Source: Rhynchopus sp. YZ270_cl-10
Lineage: Eukaryota > Euglenozoa > Diplonemea > Diplonemida > Diplonemidae
DNA: 64,000 nt
Assembly: GCA_964035575.1 (NCBI GenBank)
Contig: OZ037876.1
Location: 744,001-808,000 of the forward strand
Reading direction: 5' to 3'
This document shows positions 21,034-32,648 of this stretch, in pieces. A program made the position numbers and the translations under genes. The notes beneath the pieces were generated by a model, which was not told the origin of the DNA, ran no database searches, and saw only the letters and a list, made by a program, of their open reading frames with translations. How positions within the stretch are numbered: position 1 is the first letter of the stretch; every line of letters begins with the position of its first letter.

Positions 21034-21210
21034 CCTAAGCTGGGCTCTTACCCCCTCTCGAGAGTAGAGTCTCCCTCTTGCTTTTTAAAAAAAAATACTC
21101 AGCAGCTTTTTGTGTAGTGGGGGAGAGAGAAAAAAAAGGGGGGGATATGTTGGGGAACAAGGAAACCTTGTTATGTATTTCTGTGAGGGTGTTGGGTGAA
21201 GGGAGGGAGG

Positions 21211-21834
21211 CAGGTGTAGCCGTAACTAGGGGGGTCAAAACCCGCGATCCCCGATCCCCGATCCCCGGCTTAATTTAGGGGGGGGTTTTATGAGGAAAAA
21301 TCAGGAAAACGGTAAAAAAATGTCAAAAATCTGTTCGTTTGCACACTGTGAAAAAAATCGCGACCCACCGCTGAAAGCGCAAGGTGTTAACCTTGTGAGA
21401 GCCTGTGAGAGCTTACTGAGAGCTTATGAGGTCCTGTGCTGTGGTAGCGCACAGTACATAGAGTACACACAGTTCACACCGAAAACACTTGCATTTGCAT
21501 TTCCGGAATCCGTCCGGCCAGTGGTGGGGTCAATTTGCCGAAATGGACAAGTTCTCGTTTTTGGTCAATTTCCGCACACAGTATACACAGTATAGGGTGC
21601 CTATATTTTTTTGGCCCAACCCCCACGCAAGAAAGCAGGGTATTTTTCCACCCCCAGAAAATGTCGTTATTGGAAAGATTGGGATCCTCTGAATCCAAAT
21701 CCGTGTTCCGGCCCAGGATTCAAATTGATCCTTAAATCTAATATTGCTAAGGCAGCATTTCCCACGCAGTTTGTTAGGGGGAAAATCTGGGAATTTTGGC
21801 CCGGGGATCGATCCCCGACTTATGGCTACACCTG
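21211..21834. mobile_element. hAT-like non-autonomous DNA transposon with perfect 8-bp TSD
   Basis: Terminal inverted repeats CAGGTGTAGCCGTAACT and (reverse complement) CAGGTGTAGCCATAAGT. Flanked on both sides by GAGGGAGG (21203-21210 and 21835-21842), an exact 8-bp target-site duplication as made by hAT transposases. Inside the left end is a triplicated GATCCCC(G) unit and inside the right end GGGGATCGATCCCC. No transposase. An unrelated + frame of ~100 codons inside is not supported. Confidence 0.88.
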
Positions 21835-21904
21835 GAGGGAGGAGAGGGTTGATTCGGAACTTCCGTGGAAAGGGAAAAAGTGATGAGAGGTAAAACAGAT
21901 CATT

Positions 21905-21962
21905 GGATTCATATACTTTTCAGTTCACAGAATTGAAAGTATTTGAGAGGGTCAACGCATGC
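21905..21962 (+). repeat. Dispersed repeat, copy 1 of 2
   Basis: GATTCATATACTTTTCAG, TTCACAGAATTGAAAGTA and TTGAGAGGGTCAACGCA match 60091-60145 with few differences. CTTTCA/TGAAAG arms make a hairpin. Confidence 0.7.
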
Positions 21963-22424
21963 ACCAGATCATTGAAAAGATGTGATCATTGTGCAAAAAG
22001 TAAGAGTGTCAAAAAAAAAAAAGGGGGGTTTGAGAGGAGAGGAGAGGAGAGGAAGGGAAAAAAAAAGGGAGGGGATCGAGGATTTTTGTTTTGTTAGTTA
22101 GCAGGGAAAGAAGTAGAAACTCCAAAAAAAAAAAAAAAATACAGAAAATAAACATAAAAAAACTTGAAATGAATAGGCCCCAGGGGCGCAATACAGTAAA
22201 AAAAAATTGGGGGGAGTTTACTCTAATTATATGGGGGTTAATGGGGGGGTTTTTTTGTGTTGCTTTACTATTATTCTTTCTTTGGTGAGTACCTTTTTTA
22301 TATGCTGGTATAGAGCGGATGAGCAAAAAAAGAGGTTTGCTCATTTTTCTCCTTTTTTTGGCACTCTGGCCAGCCCTTGGCTTCTCATCACCGACCTCCT
22401 CCCCTCTACCAACCCAGCACCCTA

Positions 22425-23648
22425 TCACGCAATGGTAGGAGGATCCTGCTGTGCACTTTGGTTCACATTCTCGTTTTCGAGTTTGCCGAGCACTTGGTTG
22501 TTTTCAAGCTGCGGAACTGACCCTTTTTTGACAGTAAGCGACGCATTGCACATGTTGTGACGGATCGTTCCCATGCCTTCCTGAAAAAAAAAAGGAGATG
22601 TTGAACATACAAAAGAAAACTTTGGTAACAAATGAGCACCTCTCGCATACACCTTACAAAGGTAATTAGGTGCGGCAAACAGAGCATTAAAAAGGGGGTG
22701 TGGGGTACATACTTGGCTCACCATGATCCCATGAATCTGGCACGACGAGATTGTGTTGCGCTCCACAATGGGGTCGGACCCTTGCACTATGTAGATGCCA
22801 AAGGTGGAGCAGTTCTGGATGGTGTTCCCATCGACCATTCCTTTGCCACGCCTTCTGAAGAAGATGCCGAAGTGGCAGTGGTGTATCCGGTTCTTGCGGA
22901 TGACCACGTCTGCACCGTTGTTCTGTGTAGTTGTTGTGTTGCCAACTATCAATCATTGTGTTTCGCCAACATTTCAAAAAAGAAAGATAAAAGCCTATAA
23001 AAGGTTGGCATGATACTAAATGATCCATTTTGTGAAAACTACATTGATTACAATCGTTTTCGTAGCATCGTGCATGAGTAGATATTCCAAAAAAATATCA
23101 AAAAAAAACAAAACAAAACAAAAGGAAATCCATACATGAATACCGTTGACTCTCGCATTGTGTATTTCATTATCTTCAATAAGCCCTTTCCCGCCTTCTG
23201 CAATATAGATACAGTCGCCCCCTTGTCTTGCGTTGTGGATCACACAGCGGATAATCGTTGGGTTTGCGCCTTTGCATATTTTGACCCCATCAAACCCCTC
23301 TGAGATATCACAGCCTTCAATGGTCACGTTTCCGGAACGTATCTCGACCTGGCTAGAGATGGCCACCCCCTTCAGCAGACCACCGGTCTTGCACACCGCA
23401 CCGCCGTTGATTATGATGTCGGTCGCCTCGCTGCTGGCATCGCCCATGATCGTCACATTCTTTTCGAGCACGATCTTTTCATCATACTGCCCCAGCTTAA
23501 CAACAATAGTATCCCCTTCACAGCAATGGCGAAGTGCCTCAGTTATTGTTTTAAAGTCCGCAGTCCCATTCGACATCACAACGTACGTTTTCCCTTCAGA
23601 GAGCGACCCACTTCGAACATCGCTTAAAACAGCTCGGTCTGTTGCCAT
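22425..23648 (-). CDS. Right-handed beta-helix (pectate-lyase-like fold) protein (292 aa)
   Basis: Three exons: 23648-23136, 22922-22713, 22580-22425; introns GT-AG, phase 0. The start lies 22 bases downstream of the acceptor CACCCATCTCAG. Parallel beta-helix repeats run through the whole protein: GDTIVVKLGQYDEKIVLEKN, VTIEGCDISEGFDGVKI, PTIIRCVIHNAR, GLIEDNEIHNARVNGIH, VVIRKNRIHHCHFGIFF, GMVDGNTIQNCSTFGIYI, PIVERNTISSCQIHGI. The same coil pattern is found in F-box 11/CASH-type proteins and polysaccharide lyases. No signal peptide, so an intracellular binding role is more likely than secreted enzyme activity. Catalytic residues cannot be assigned. The second intron contains a stem-loop B repeat. 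Confidence 0.85.
22630..22657 (+). repeat. Short stem-loop repeat, subfamily B, inside an intron
   Basis: CAAATGAGCACCTCTCGCAT then ACACCTTA, within intron 2 of the beta-helix gene. Confidence 0.45.
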
Positions 23649-24244
23649 TTTTTAATCCTTTAGTGTAACTGAGATGGGTGTTTTGAAAGTTTGTTTTATT
23701 TTGTATGAAATAAGGGGCGGAGTAGAGAGTAAAGAGTAGAGTAAAAGAAGTACATTTTTTTTTTCTAAAATACATCATTAGGGATTTCTACAAAAAGGGG
23801 AAGGGTATTGGGATAGATCTACACAAAGGGGGGGTGTTTTTTTTTGGAAATTTGATAGATTAGTGTAGCCGTCTGAGCAAAGCTTGCGCTTTTCTGGAAA
23901 GTCATTCAACAGTGTTGCAATACGCTTTCTTTTTGGGGCGCATCGTTTAGAAAGGGAGAGGGGAAAGAAAAAAGAGGAATGCAAAATGAACCTAAGCCTC
24001 TCATGCTTAGTCATAAAAAGATTTTTAAAAATTAGAGGTTGGAAGTACCAACACAGGATGTGAGACACTTACATGTGTCCATGGATTGTTGAAAAAAAGC
24101 CCTCTCATTTTGTTGCTGTGTGTCCACGGTTCAGCTACACAAGGGCTACCAAAGGGGGGAGGGTAAAATCTAGAGTCTGTACTCGAAAGTTGTGGCCAGA
24201 AGCCTTTCTTTATTTATTTTTTTTGAAATCATCGCCCACCTCAT
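23649..24244. other. Intergenic
   Basis: Holds the acceptor of the beta-helix gene, a subfamily E remnant (about 23855-23885, GATTAGTGTAGCCG) and a subfamily A stem-loop at 23983-24015. No gene seen. Confidence 0.55.
23983..24015 (+). repeat. Short stem-loop repeat, subfamily A
   Basis: AAAATGAACCTAAGCCTCTC then ATGCTTAGTCAT: inner stem CTAAGC/GCTTAG intact. Confidence 0.8.
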
Positions 24245-26978
24245 TTACATATTCCGTGGGAGGGGAATCGGCGAGAGCATAGGGGCCGCGAAGGAGGGTG
24301 ATTCGTTTCTGTGGGGGGTATTTGGTGTGTCGATTTGTTCACAAAAAAAAACAGTAACTCTGACAGGTAAAAGGAAAGGTGTTTCCGTTGATTGCTCAAT
24401 TACACTATTGGAGGGATGATTGGCAACTGTATCTGAGGAACTATTTCTCCTTTAAGCTACGATGTAGGTATAAAAAGCAAAAACAAAACAAAAAAAAAAA
24501 CGTACCTGACAGGCGACGCAGTGGGGAGGCGTGGGGAGAGTGTGAGGTTCGCTGTGACAGACTCGTATTGCTGCAGCTTTTGGTTCCTGTGGGCGAGCTG
24601 GGAGAGTGACTGTTCGAGCCTGGACCCGAGGGCAGCAACGTACTGCTTGAGGCGTGCCTTCTCCTCTTCGTGCGATGCGACGCACTCTTGGAGTTCGGTC
24701 TTTGCCTGCTCCAGACGCAGGATTCTTACTTCAGTTGCCGAATCGTCTCCTGAGGCAGTGTCCTGCAGTCTGTTGCGCAGCCTGATGATCTCGGTGTCCC
24801 TGTCGCGCAGCTTGCCACTCACATCAATCTCCTTCTCCTTCCGCTCCTTCGCCTCCGCAAGCTCTCTGTCGGCACGAATCTTACGCTCCTCTGCCATGTC
24901 GTTGCGCTCGGTTTGGATCTGCTTTTGCATATTGTACATGATGTCTTTGCAGTCGTTGAGCTGGCGTTGCAGGCTGTCGTTCTCTTGCACAATGTCCTCG
25001 CAGTGGAAGGGTTCGAACTGCTGCATGCGGATGGTGTGCACCGCAGCAGTGGCGTTGTCGAGGTCTGCACGGGTCTGCTCGAGGAGGGTGTCACGGAAGC
25101 GGAGGGCCGAGAGCAGCACATCGATCTGGTCATCCCGCAGGCGGATGCCGTCATTGAGTGCAGTCATCTCTGCCTGCACTGCCTGCTGGTCCTTCGTAAA
25201 GCAGCTTGCCAGACGTGTTGTCACCCTGTTCGCTTCGTCATACGTCCGGTCTGCCCCAAGCAACAACCTGCACCGTGCGGACAGCTCAAAACGCGACTTA
25301 TTCACGTCCTGCCGAATCGCGTCATACGCATTGGTGTCGTCAGGGCTGATCTTCTCTGAAGGCGAGGCAGCGTGAATGCTTTCTTCGTGCACAGCGTGGG
25401 AGGGGGTGTGGGACGGCATCGCTCTGTGGGTGTGGGTTTGATAAAAAAATTGGGTAACTCCTGCAAAGATTGTGGGGTGTAAGGAGGTCCTCTGGGGTGG
25501 TGGGTGGCATACTCAATCTCCAGGCGTGTGAGCTCATGGTCCATGGCATCGGATCCGGAAGACCCCGCAAGATAACTCTTCCCTTCCTTAAGGTGCTGAA
25601 GCTCAACCATCTGCTCCCCCAGCCTCTTCTGCAGCTCATCTGCACGCCATCTGCTCTTCATCTCCTTCTCTCTGAGCTGGCCGCAGAAGCGGTGCACCTT
25701 GTATGCATCCATTTCGTGGATCTGGTGGTAGTCACGCAGCTTCTCCCGGGCCAGGACCAGCTCTCTCTCGTTGTCGTCGAACTGCTGTTTTAACACATTG
25801 TTCTTCTTCTTCCAGAAGAAGAGCAGTTTCTTTAACGCAGAGACGTCTTCGTTGACCAATGCCAGCTCATCCTTGGTGCGTTCACTGTCAAGTTGGTTCT
25901 GAAGGCCCTCTCTGGCCAACTGCTCGGTCTGCCCCTTGACGTTGTCTCTGTTCTTCGCAAGCATCGCATCGCATTCGTTCTCAGTGTCCTGACGCTGTTT
26001 GTTGAACTCATCACGCATCTTCCGCTTGTCCTCCTCGTGTTCCGTTTTCATACTGCTAAGCTGATTTTCGTAGTCCTCCACAAGCATGCGCGTTTTGTAG
26101 AGGTAGCGTTCCTTCTCACAGTCCACAACAGTGATCAACTGCTCTGCGACCGTCCCTTGGACCAGCTTCTCCGCAGGCACGCTTTTGTTGTATACCTTCA
26201 AATTCGGGTCCAACGAAATCTTCTGAATCAAATCCTGAAAGCTCAACCCCCCAAAGGGGTTCTTCTGCTTCAACACCTGCGAATCGTCTAAGGCGGCCAC
26301 AATCGCTTCGGCTTTGCTTTGCAAGATCTCTGCTTCCTCTGCTGTAGTCGAAGGAAGGGCGGAGCCTCTAAACCCCGATGCGGTGTTGGTCGGCAAGGCC
26401 ATGTCCCCTCCGCTGGCGTGTTGGTGGGAGTTGAAGGTGTGTGCGGATTGGGCGTGCAGGATGTCCTCCTCGAGCACGTCGTTGCTGAGGGTCTGGAGCT
26501 CGTTGGGGTCAAGCATTGCGCCGTCGGTGTCCAGATGCGCGCCTTCGGTCTTGGAGACAGGGGTGGGGGTGGTCATTTGAGGGGTGTGCCTTAAGAAGCT
26601 GTGCTGTGCTTCATCCATTGTGGCGGACATCATTCCTGTGGTGCCCATATCCATTCCCATCGTTCCCATTGCGCTTGGCAGAGGGCTTGGCATCATCGAA
26701 GAGGCTGGCATAGGGAGGGAAGCTGTGTTGCCCACCCCCATCCCCACCCCCGCAGTAGGGGTCGGCATCGCCATAAAATTGGTGTTCAGAGGGCGTGGTG
26801 CTTCTACAGGCTTCGCAGGGTATGTATCCTGCGAGAGGGTGGGGTCGTCCGCGTAGCTGTAGTTGACAGAGTTCGCGTGGACAGCGCTCTTCGCCAACTC
26901 CTCTGAGAGTCGGTTGGACAGCGCAGTGCTCTGTCGCAGGAGGTCTTCAATGCCAGCAAGACCTTCTCCGGACTCCAT
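24245..26978 (-). CDS. Coiled-coil protein with Met/Gly/Pro-rich N-terminal region (815 aa)
   Basis: Three exons: 26978-25513, 25423-24506, 24308-24245; introns GT-AG and phase 2 at both junctions. Joining removes the misleading internal start at 25419. The last exon adds a short tail ending PIPLPRNM. Start follows the acceptor ACTTTCACTTCAG, 24 bases upstream. Residues 1-~200 are low complexity with runs of M, P, G and T (MGTMGMDMGTTGMM). From ~275 to the end, with one break near 488, the protein is long heptad coiled coil (e.g. YENQLSSMKTEHEEDKRKM, RNRLQDTASG...). No catalytic motif. Probably a cytoskeletal or flagellum-associated structural protein, by composition only; family not recognised. 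Confidence 0.85.
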
Positions 26979-27020
26979 TTTTTCCTTTTTTTTATTGAAT
27001 CTGAAGTGAAAGTAGAGGAG
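26979..27020 (-). promoter_or_regulatory. Trans-splice-type 3' splice acceptor
   Basis: Minus-strand CCTCTACTTTCACTTCAG ends 22-24 bases before the coiled-coil gene start. Confidence 0.55.
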
Positions 27021-28895
27021 GGTGGGAGGGGAGTGTAGTAAAAAATAGCATTTTTTTTTTTTACCCGATAACTTTTTTCGGATTTAGAGAGAGGATTACA
27101 CACTACACACAACACAACCATATCCCCCCATCTGTGGATTATCCCCACCCAATCCCCCAAAAAGACCCCTTTTTTCAAAAAAAAAAAAAAATGCTCCAAA
27201 CCCGCGTCAAATGTAACAGCGGGGTTTGGGTTTGCAAGTTTAAATGTAACCACCCCCCCAAAAAAAAAATAGAGAGAAACCTGTGAAGGATTGAATACCC
27301 CTCTTTTGTGCATACATCCACAACAAAAAAAAACAACCCATAATAAAGCCCAAGCGTAGGAGAGAATAGTTGGCTTAGAAAGTGAAGAGAAAAAAACGGT
27401 GTTTTAAAAAAAAAAAATGAAAAAAAAAATCAACAAACGCCCCGGGGAACAAAAAAAAAAATTTTTTTTTTGAATAGTTGGTTGCTCTTTTCACCTAAAG
27501 GAAGTGGGAGGAGGAAGGATATCATATCAGTCCTGCTCCTCTGGCCCTCCCTGGCTTTTATATTCACTTTAGTGTTGGAGTGCCGTACAGACTGTCGATC
27601 AAAAAAAAAAATATGTTCTGATGGGGTGTTAATGTTGCATCGCATACCATAACCTTGTCCAGAGACTGGTTATACCCCCCCAAAGGAAAATTTCAATGGT
27701 ATCGATAGACGCAGAACATCCTCAACCCAATGACTTTTCCTTTTTTTGGTTCAACACTTTCTTTTTGACTGTGACCGTTCCCAGAGACAGTCTGTGATAT
27801 AGGCATAATAGTTGCAACCTGAGGGTGGTATGCATACAAATTCGTAAAGGGTAAAACCCTTTTTTTTTATAAACCCGCAAACCAGGTTTTCGGAGGGTTA
27901 TCAGGGGGGGTTTTTTCCAAAGGGGTTGTGGGTTTGTGGTGTGCTGAAAAACGCTCGTTTTCTCTCTCTCTCTCTCTTCCCACCCCCTTTTCTCACATCC
28001 AGTCAAAACCAGATAAAAAAAAGAACGCCCAGAAAAGGGGGAAAAAAAAGCGCATTGTTTTATCAGCAATCGCCAAAGAGGTGGGTTCTGTACTCAGTGT
28101 TACCCAAAAGGGGCTCAAAATAAAAAAATATATTTCTGGTTGTATTGCAATGAGAGCCATTGTATGGGGGTTTTTGCTCCGTCCAGTCGTTTGCTTTTTA
28201 ATAAACTGTGTGGGCGGGAGGGGGGGAAAGAAACAAAAAAAAAAAAAAGAAAGCAAAACAAAAATTGCCTCATGTACATGCACAGCTTGAATAGAAAAAA
28301 AAAAACAAAAAACAAAAAAAAATGAGGCCAGTTTGTGCCACCTCCCAATTGAAAGATGAATACACATTTTTCAAAGTTTCTTTTTTACCTTTAAAAAAAA
28401 ATGCTAAGTTCGAGCAAGAATACGCATATTAGGGGGGGTTTTGTTTGTTTGTTTTATTGCAGATATTTATTTGCCTTTTTTTTTTAAAATTGCTTTTTGC
28501 TTTTTGCTTTGTGTTTTTTGCGCGACAAAACCCTCCTTACAAAAAAAAATCTCCTTTTGCTTCTCTTTTTGAAAAAACTTGGCTTTATTTGTATCACGGA
28601 GGTCTCTTTTTTCTTCTTCTTCTTCTTTTTTTTTTTTTTTTTTGGTTTTCTCTGGGATACTATTGTCTACGCCTTTGCATCGTGAAAGTCCCATTTCTGT
28701 GTCAATGAGGAAATGAAGGGGTGTTTGAAATAAATTGAAAAAACAAAACAAAAAACAATGCACGTTTTGTCTTTTGTTACTGTCTTGTGTTTGCCGTTCA
28801 CACAGTTTGCATTGTAATTTTTTTTTCTGTGGACAAATCACCTAACGTTTCCCTTCAATATTAGCCGAAGGAAATTTTTTTTTTCCTTCTTCATT
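27021..28895. other. Intergenic, homopolymer-rich
   Basis: About 1.9 kb without a supported gene. It is dominated by A and T runs of 8-23 bases with GC-poor sequence between. Apparent frames are K- or F-rich. Confidence 0.6.
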
Positions 28896-29827
28896 CAGGC
28901 TGTATCCTAATCTGGATTCTGGGACACGTTTTTTCGGCCCGTTTTCAACCTTTTTTTTTTTTTTTCTGGGTTCTGGGACACGCTTTTTTTTTTTTTTTTC
29001 CGCTTTTTTTTTTTTTTTTTTTCGTGGTACGTGGCGATTTTTTTAGCCAAAAGAAAGAAAAAAATCGGCCGGCAATAAATTTCCTTCCAGGATATGCACC
29101 TGGGAACTGGGTTGCATCCTGTACCTTAATTTTTTTTGCCTGCGGCGCCATTTTTCCTTTTTTGCTCCGCAAAAAGGGTTCGTTGAGTGACTTGTATCAA
29201 TAGCTATATTCGTACACCGTACTCTAATTTTTTTTCGCCTGCGGCGCCATAAAAAAAATGCAGTTCCCTATCAGGGGTCGCGCTGGATTACTACCGACTA
29301 CCGTAGATTTTGGTGATTTTGCTCGGTACGTTTTTCCTTACTAAAACCAGAGAATCTCATATTTCATAGTAAGGGTGCGTTAGAGTGTTTTTACACGCAC
29401 ATGCGACCTCACCGAGCAATCGGCTCGCGCAATCAAAAGAAGGCAGGGAAAAGGGAAAAGAAAAAGGCAAAAGTTGGGTACCGTGCGCCTGCGGCGCTCC
29501 CTGTTCCCAGTCAAAACACCACAATTTCATGGTTCTCAGCCTGAAAATGACTATTGTTTACGAGTATGGGTTCATATTTTGCGGAAATTTAAATCACCAA
29601 AATTTTGTACATATGAGCGGAGATGCCCCGCCAACGTACGGGGCCGAAAGCTCGGAATGAGTTTACCGGGCCACATATGAGCGGAGATGCCCCGCCAACG
29701 TGCGGGGCCGAAAGCTCGGAATGGGTTTTTTTTTGTCTTTTTTTTTTTTTTTTTTTTTGGGAAAAAAAATTCTGGGACACGACGGGTCCGAAAATGGTGG
29801 TTTTTTCCCGACTTAGGATACAGCCTG
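28896..29827. mobile_element. hAT-like non-autonomous element, 932 bp, abutting the UBE2W-like gene
   Basis: Ends CAGGCTGTATCCTAA and inverted TTAGGATACAGCCTG; next to the ends is GGGACACG / CGTGTCCC. Flanks TTCATT on both sides (6 bp). The interior has two copies of a 64-base unit (29613-29740) beginning ATATGAGCGGAGATGCCCCG, and a ~100-base segment (29030-29160) that recurs inverted in the element at 55423-57420. The right-hand TTCATT contains the stop codon of the UBE2W-like gene. Confidence 0.75.
29613..29740. repeat. Tandem duplication of a 64-base GC-rich unit
   Basis: Two nearly identical copies of ATGAGCGGAGATGCCCCGCC...GGGGCCGAAAGCTCGGAATG, differing at a few positions (ACGTACGG vs ACGTGCGG). 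Confidence 0.8.
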
Positions 29828-29828
29828 T

Positions 29829-30392
29829 TCATTGATGCCATACCGTTTGCTTTGGACTTTGCCCTGTTTGCTTGCATCGTGTTGTGTACTGTTCGTCATC
29901 GGACGGGCGTTTATAAGAATCCCGCGAAGCTCCTGTGTTTTTTTCGAAATTTCATCATTCTAAATAAAAGGCAAACAAATTATGAAACCTAAGCCTTTCG
30001 TAGCCACCTTTTTTTACTTCTGTGAGTTTTCTTTGACTCTTATGGAACATACCTGCCAGCATCGATGCGATAGATTGCGCGACAGTGGCGACGGTCATCG
30101 CTGGTGTCCATGCGTCGTATAGAATGTCCATGCAAATGTGTCCATTTGAGTAGATGTGTTCGTGGATGGGAACGGACCCGACAAACACCACCTCAGGAGA
30201 GTCCATAGGGTATTTGGGGCCAAATTTGAACCGCAGCTTAAACTCTTTCCCCTGGTAGATACACGACCCGTCCTCGTACTTCAGGGTCAACAACCACTCC
30301 GTGCCACTCACAATATCCCCCTCCTGTATCGACACCATCGGTGGCGGGCTTGCCTTCATCTTATCCAGCTCTCGTGTAATCCGGCGCTCCAT
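29829..30392 (-). CDS. Ubiquitin-conjugating enzyme E2, UBE2W-like (147 aa)
   Basis: Two exons: 30392-30053 and 29932-29829, joined across a GTATGT...CACAG intron with phase 1. The UBC fold is complete: TEWLLTLKYEDG, FKFGPKYPMDSPEVVFVG, then HEHIYSNGHICMDIL with the catalytic cysteine C87, and DAWTPAMTVATVAQSIASML. The second exon gives KRPSDDEQYTTRC...TVWHQ, which fits the short basic, tryptophan-containing tail of UBE2W rather than other E2s; UBE2W lacks the usual HPN motif, as here. By family it would attach ubiquitin to the alpha-amino group of disordered N-termini. The start follows a 40-base T/C tract and TTTTAG three bases before ATG. The intron contains a stem-loop A repeat, and a transposon sits directly beyond the stop. 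Confidence 0.93.
29981..30010 (+). repeat. Short stem-loop repeat, subfamily A, inside an intron
   Basis: TATGAAACCTAAGCCTTTCG then TAGCCACCTT, in the intron of the UBE2W-like gene. Confidence 0.6.
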
Positions 30393-30445
30393 TTTCTAAA
30401 ACAAAAAAAAAAAAAAAGAAAAAAAGGGGGGGAAGGGGAGAGGGG
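30393..30445 (-). promoter_or_regulatory. Trans-splice-type 3' splice acceptor
   Basis: About 45 bases of nearly pure T/C ending GTTTTAG, then AAA and the ATG of the UBE2W-like gene. The strongest acceptor in the window. Confidence 0.65.
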
Positions 30446-30663
30446 AAAACTGAGAAGGCCTATAAAGGAGCAACGACTGTTGAATATATCTTGTGTATTG
30501 ATTCTGGGGGAGGATTTGATGTGAGGTGAGTTTTTTGAAAGGAAGGAAAGGGTGGAGGTATTTTGGGAAGTATTGTTTTTTTTGAGGATCGCAGACATCT
30601 CTACGGACGCAGGCAAACTCAAAATGAAACGCGCCGGGAAAAAGAAGAAAATAGCGTTCGACA

Positions 30664-32648
30664 TCATTTCCGCAATCGCTCGACCAGCACCAGCAAATCT
30701 CCGGTGAAGAGGACAGGAAGCAGTTTTTGGCAGGTAGCAAGGAACGTCCCGTTGCTGTTGCAGGAGGCAAGCAGTCTGGCCTGGACTTCTTTCTGTGTTA
30801 TATTTTGTTGTGATTAAGATTAAGATATTATTTTCAATCCAAATATGGAGTTTTTGTCCTTGAGTAAGAGAACAAAGGGAACACTCTTCATCCGTTTTAT
30901 GACATACCGGCAGTGCTTCAAACTTTTCTGACGTCAACGTTTTGACGTGCTTGACACGCATTGCTATACAGTCCTTCAAATCGTCTGTCGACAGCTTTGT
31001 GGCCTGCCCATACTTTTCTGGGGACACTACGTAGTCGATTAGATCAATAAAGGCATTAGAGCGTTCATGCTTCAAGGCAGGCATGAGCTTCTTCATCGCA
31101 AGCTTTTGATCTCTTTTCCCAGGGCGGGGGTAGTAGGTGTTTGCAAAGCAGAAGAACTGATCGGGGGTAAAGTCATCCACGCTCTTGGCCTTTATCATGC
31201 TCTGCACAGCAGCGACACGCATTTCCCCAGGCATGTTGTCTACCAACTGCCCAACCACAGCCCCGGCGATGTCTTGAATGTTTTTACGACGGTCAGCAGG
31301 CACCTTCTTGGCTGCAACCTCAGAGGAGGAGGAGGAGGAAGAGTCGCTGTCGCTTGCTTCCGCGACATTGATTGACTTCTTTGTTCGTGCTTTCTTTACA
31401 GGGGCAGATGCTGCAGAGGCACTGCGCTTGCGCGAAGCTGTATTCGCCTTCGCTGCCTCTGAGCGTGCCTTCGCCTCTGCCCGCTCGTCGCGCCGTTGGA
31501 TCTGCTCAAACTGCTGTATCCGCATCTTCCGCGGCGCGCCCGTTATCTTAGTGTCCAAAATCGTCTTCGCCCCCTTCCGTGCTGCAGCCGGACCCCGCTT
31601 CCGTCCCTTCCCTTGTACCTCAGAGGTTTTGGTTGGTGGGAGTTTGAATTTATCCAAGGTGGATCTGTGGAAAAGAGGTATATATTCAAAGGTTTCTTGG
31701 TGATAAAAGGCTGCCATGCTAAAATAGAAACTAACTTTCGGTTCTGAATAAAAAGAAAACAATGAAAAACAACTTTTTCGTTTATCGCTCCGCAAGCTTG
31801 TTGTGTTTTTTCGCTGAAGTGTGTGTTGTATGATAGAGAAAAAATAATGAGTGAGAAAACACAAGCTGGCGGGCACGCACCTTCCGTCGTTTCTATTTCC
31901 TATTGTCAAGTACCTTGATTTACAAAAAAAAAAAACACCTCCGTGTCAAAAAGTTTTTGGAATGCAACGGCCCGTTCGTGACAGTGCACCTTGGTACATG
32001 AGTGGAACCATGTAGTACATCCAGTTTTGCATTTTTAAAATAAAACAAAGGTCCATACGTTGTCCGATGCCTGACCTTGATCGTAAACATCTCACCACAG
32101 CTCTCTATCTCTTCGTGGATTTCCTCTTCGCGGCATACTATCTTCTCATTCACCATGAGAATGTACACTTGGGGCGGCACAAACGCTTCACCAAACCAGC
32201 TGTCCGGCTCCACCCCTACGATAAGCGTGCCCTCGAGCAGCACGCCAATACCTCCTGCACTTCCCTTTGCGAGAGAGTACACTTTGTCTGGGTCATCAGG
32301 GCGCTGCTTAGGCGACGCATGCGTGGCACTGAGCTGCACAGGTCCTGACCAAGAAGGCGGGGTGCGGCTGTGTGTAGTGGCAGTAGGGGCCACAATACCC
32401 AGCCCCATTTGGTGCTGAAAGCAGCGCACCCCCTCTGGGGCATCACCATGCCCTTTTCCAGCGCATTCTTCAGGGTCGGAACACGGTGTGAACCCTACCG
32501 GCGCTGCAGCAGTCGGTAGCAACAAAGCGTGCACCTGGGTGATGGGGTCGTAATGTGCAGGATAGCACAACGTTTGCGCAATATCCGAAGAGTCACCGAA
32601 GATCGCAGTGTGCAAGTTGTCAACGTATTCTCGAAAGCTTTGAGACAT
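30664..32648 (-). CDS. PDZ-like domain plus basic/acidic nuclear-type protein (491 aa)
   Basis: Model: three exons 32648-32059, 31664-30908, 30792-30664, GT-AG, phases 2 and 0. Residues ~130-195 look like a PDZ domain (GGIGVLLEGTLIVGVEPDSW ... VNEKIVCREEEIHEEI). Exon 2 begins with a basic stretch (GKGRKRGPAAARKG), then KKARTKKS and an acidic serine run SDSDSSSSSSSE, typical of nuclear proteins, and a helical domain to the end. The alternative is two genes: exon 1 reading on to a stop at 31920, and a separate 312-residue gene starting MAAFYHQETF at 31717 directly after TTTCTATTTTAG. I favour the fusion because the joined frame is open, the acceptor CCTCTTTTCCACAG is stronger, and exon 1 otherwise ends in low-complexity sequence. 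A subfamily C repeat lies in intron 1. Confidence 0.65.
31958..32000 (+). repeat. Short dispersed repeat, subfamily C, in a probable intron
   Basis: GGAATGCAACGGCCCGTTCG then TGACAGTGCACCTTGGTAC; the 3' half equals that of 43433-43475. Confidence 0.6.

Larger units (their letters stand above)
21034..22424. other. Intergenic holding a hAT-like element and a repeat copy
   Basis: Contains the transposon at 21211-21834, then a dispersed repeat copy (21905-21962), A-runs and G-runs. Nothing codes with support. Confidence 0.6.
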
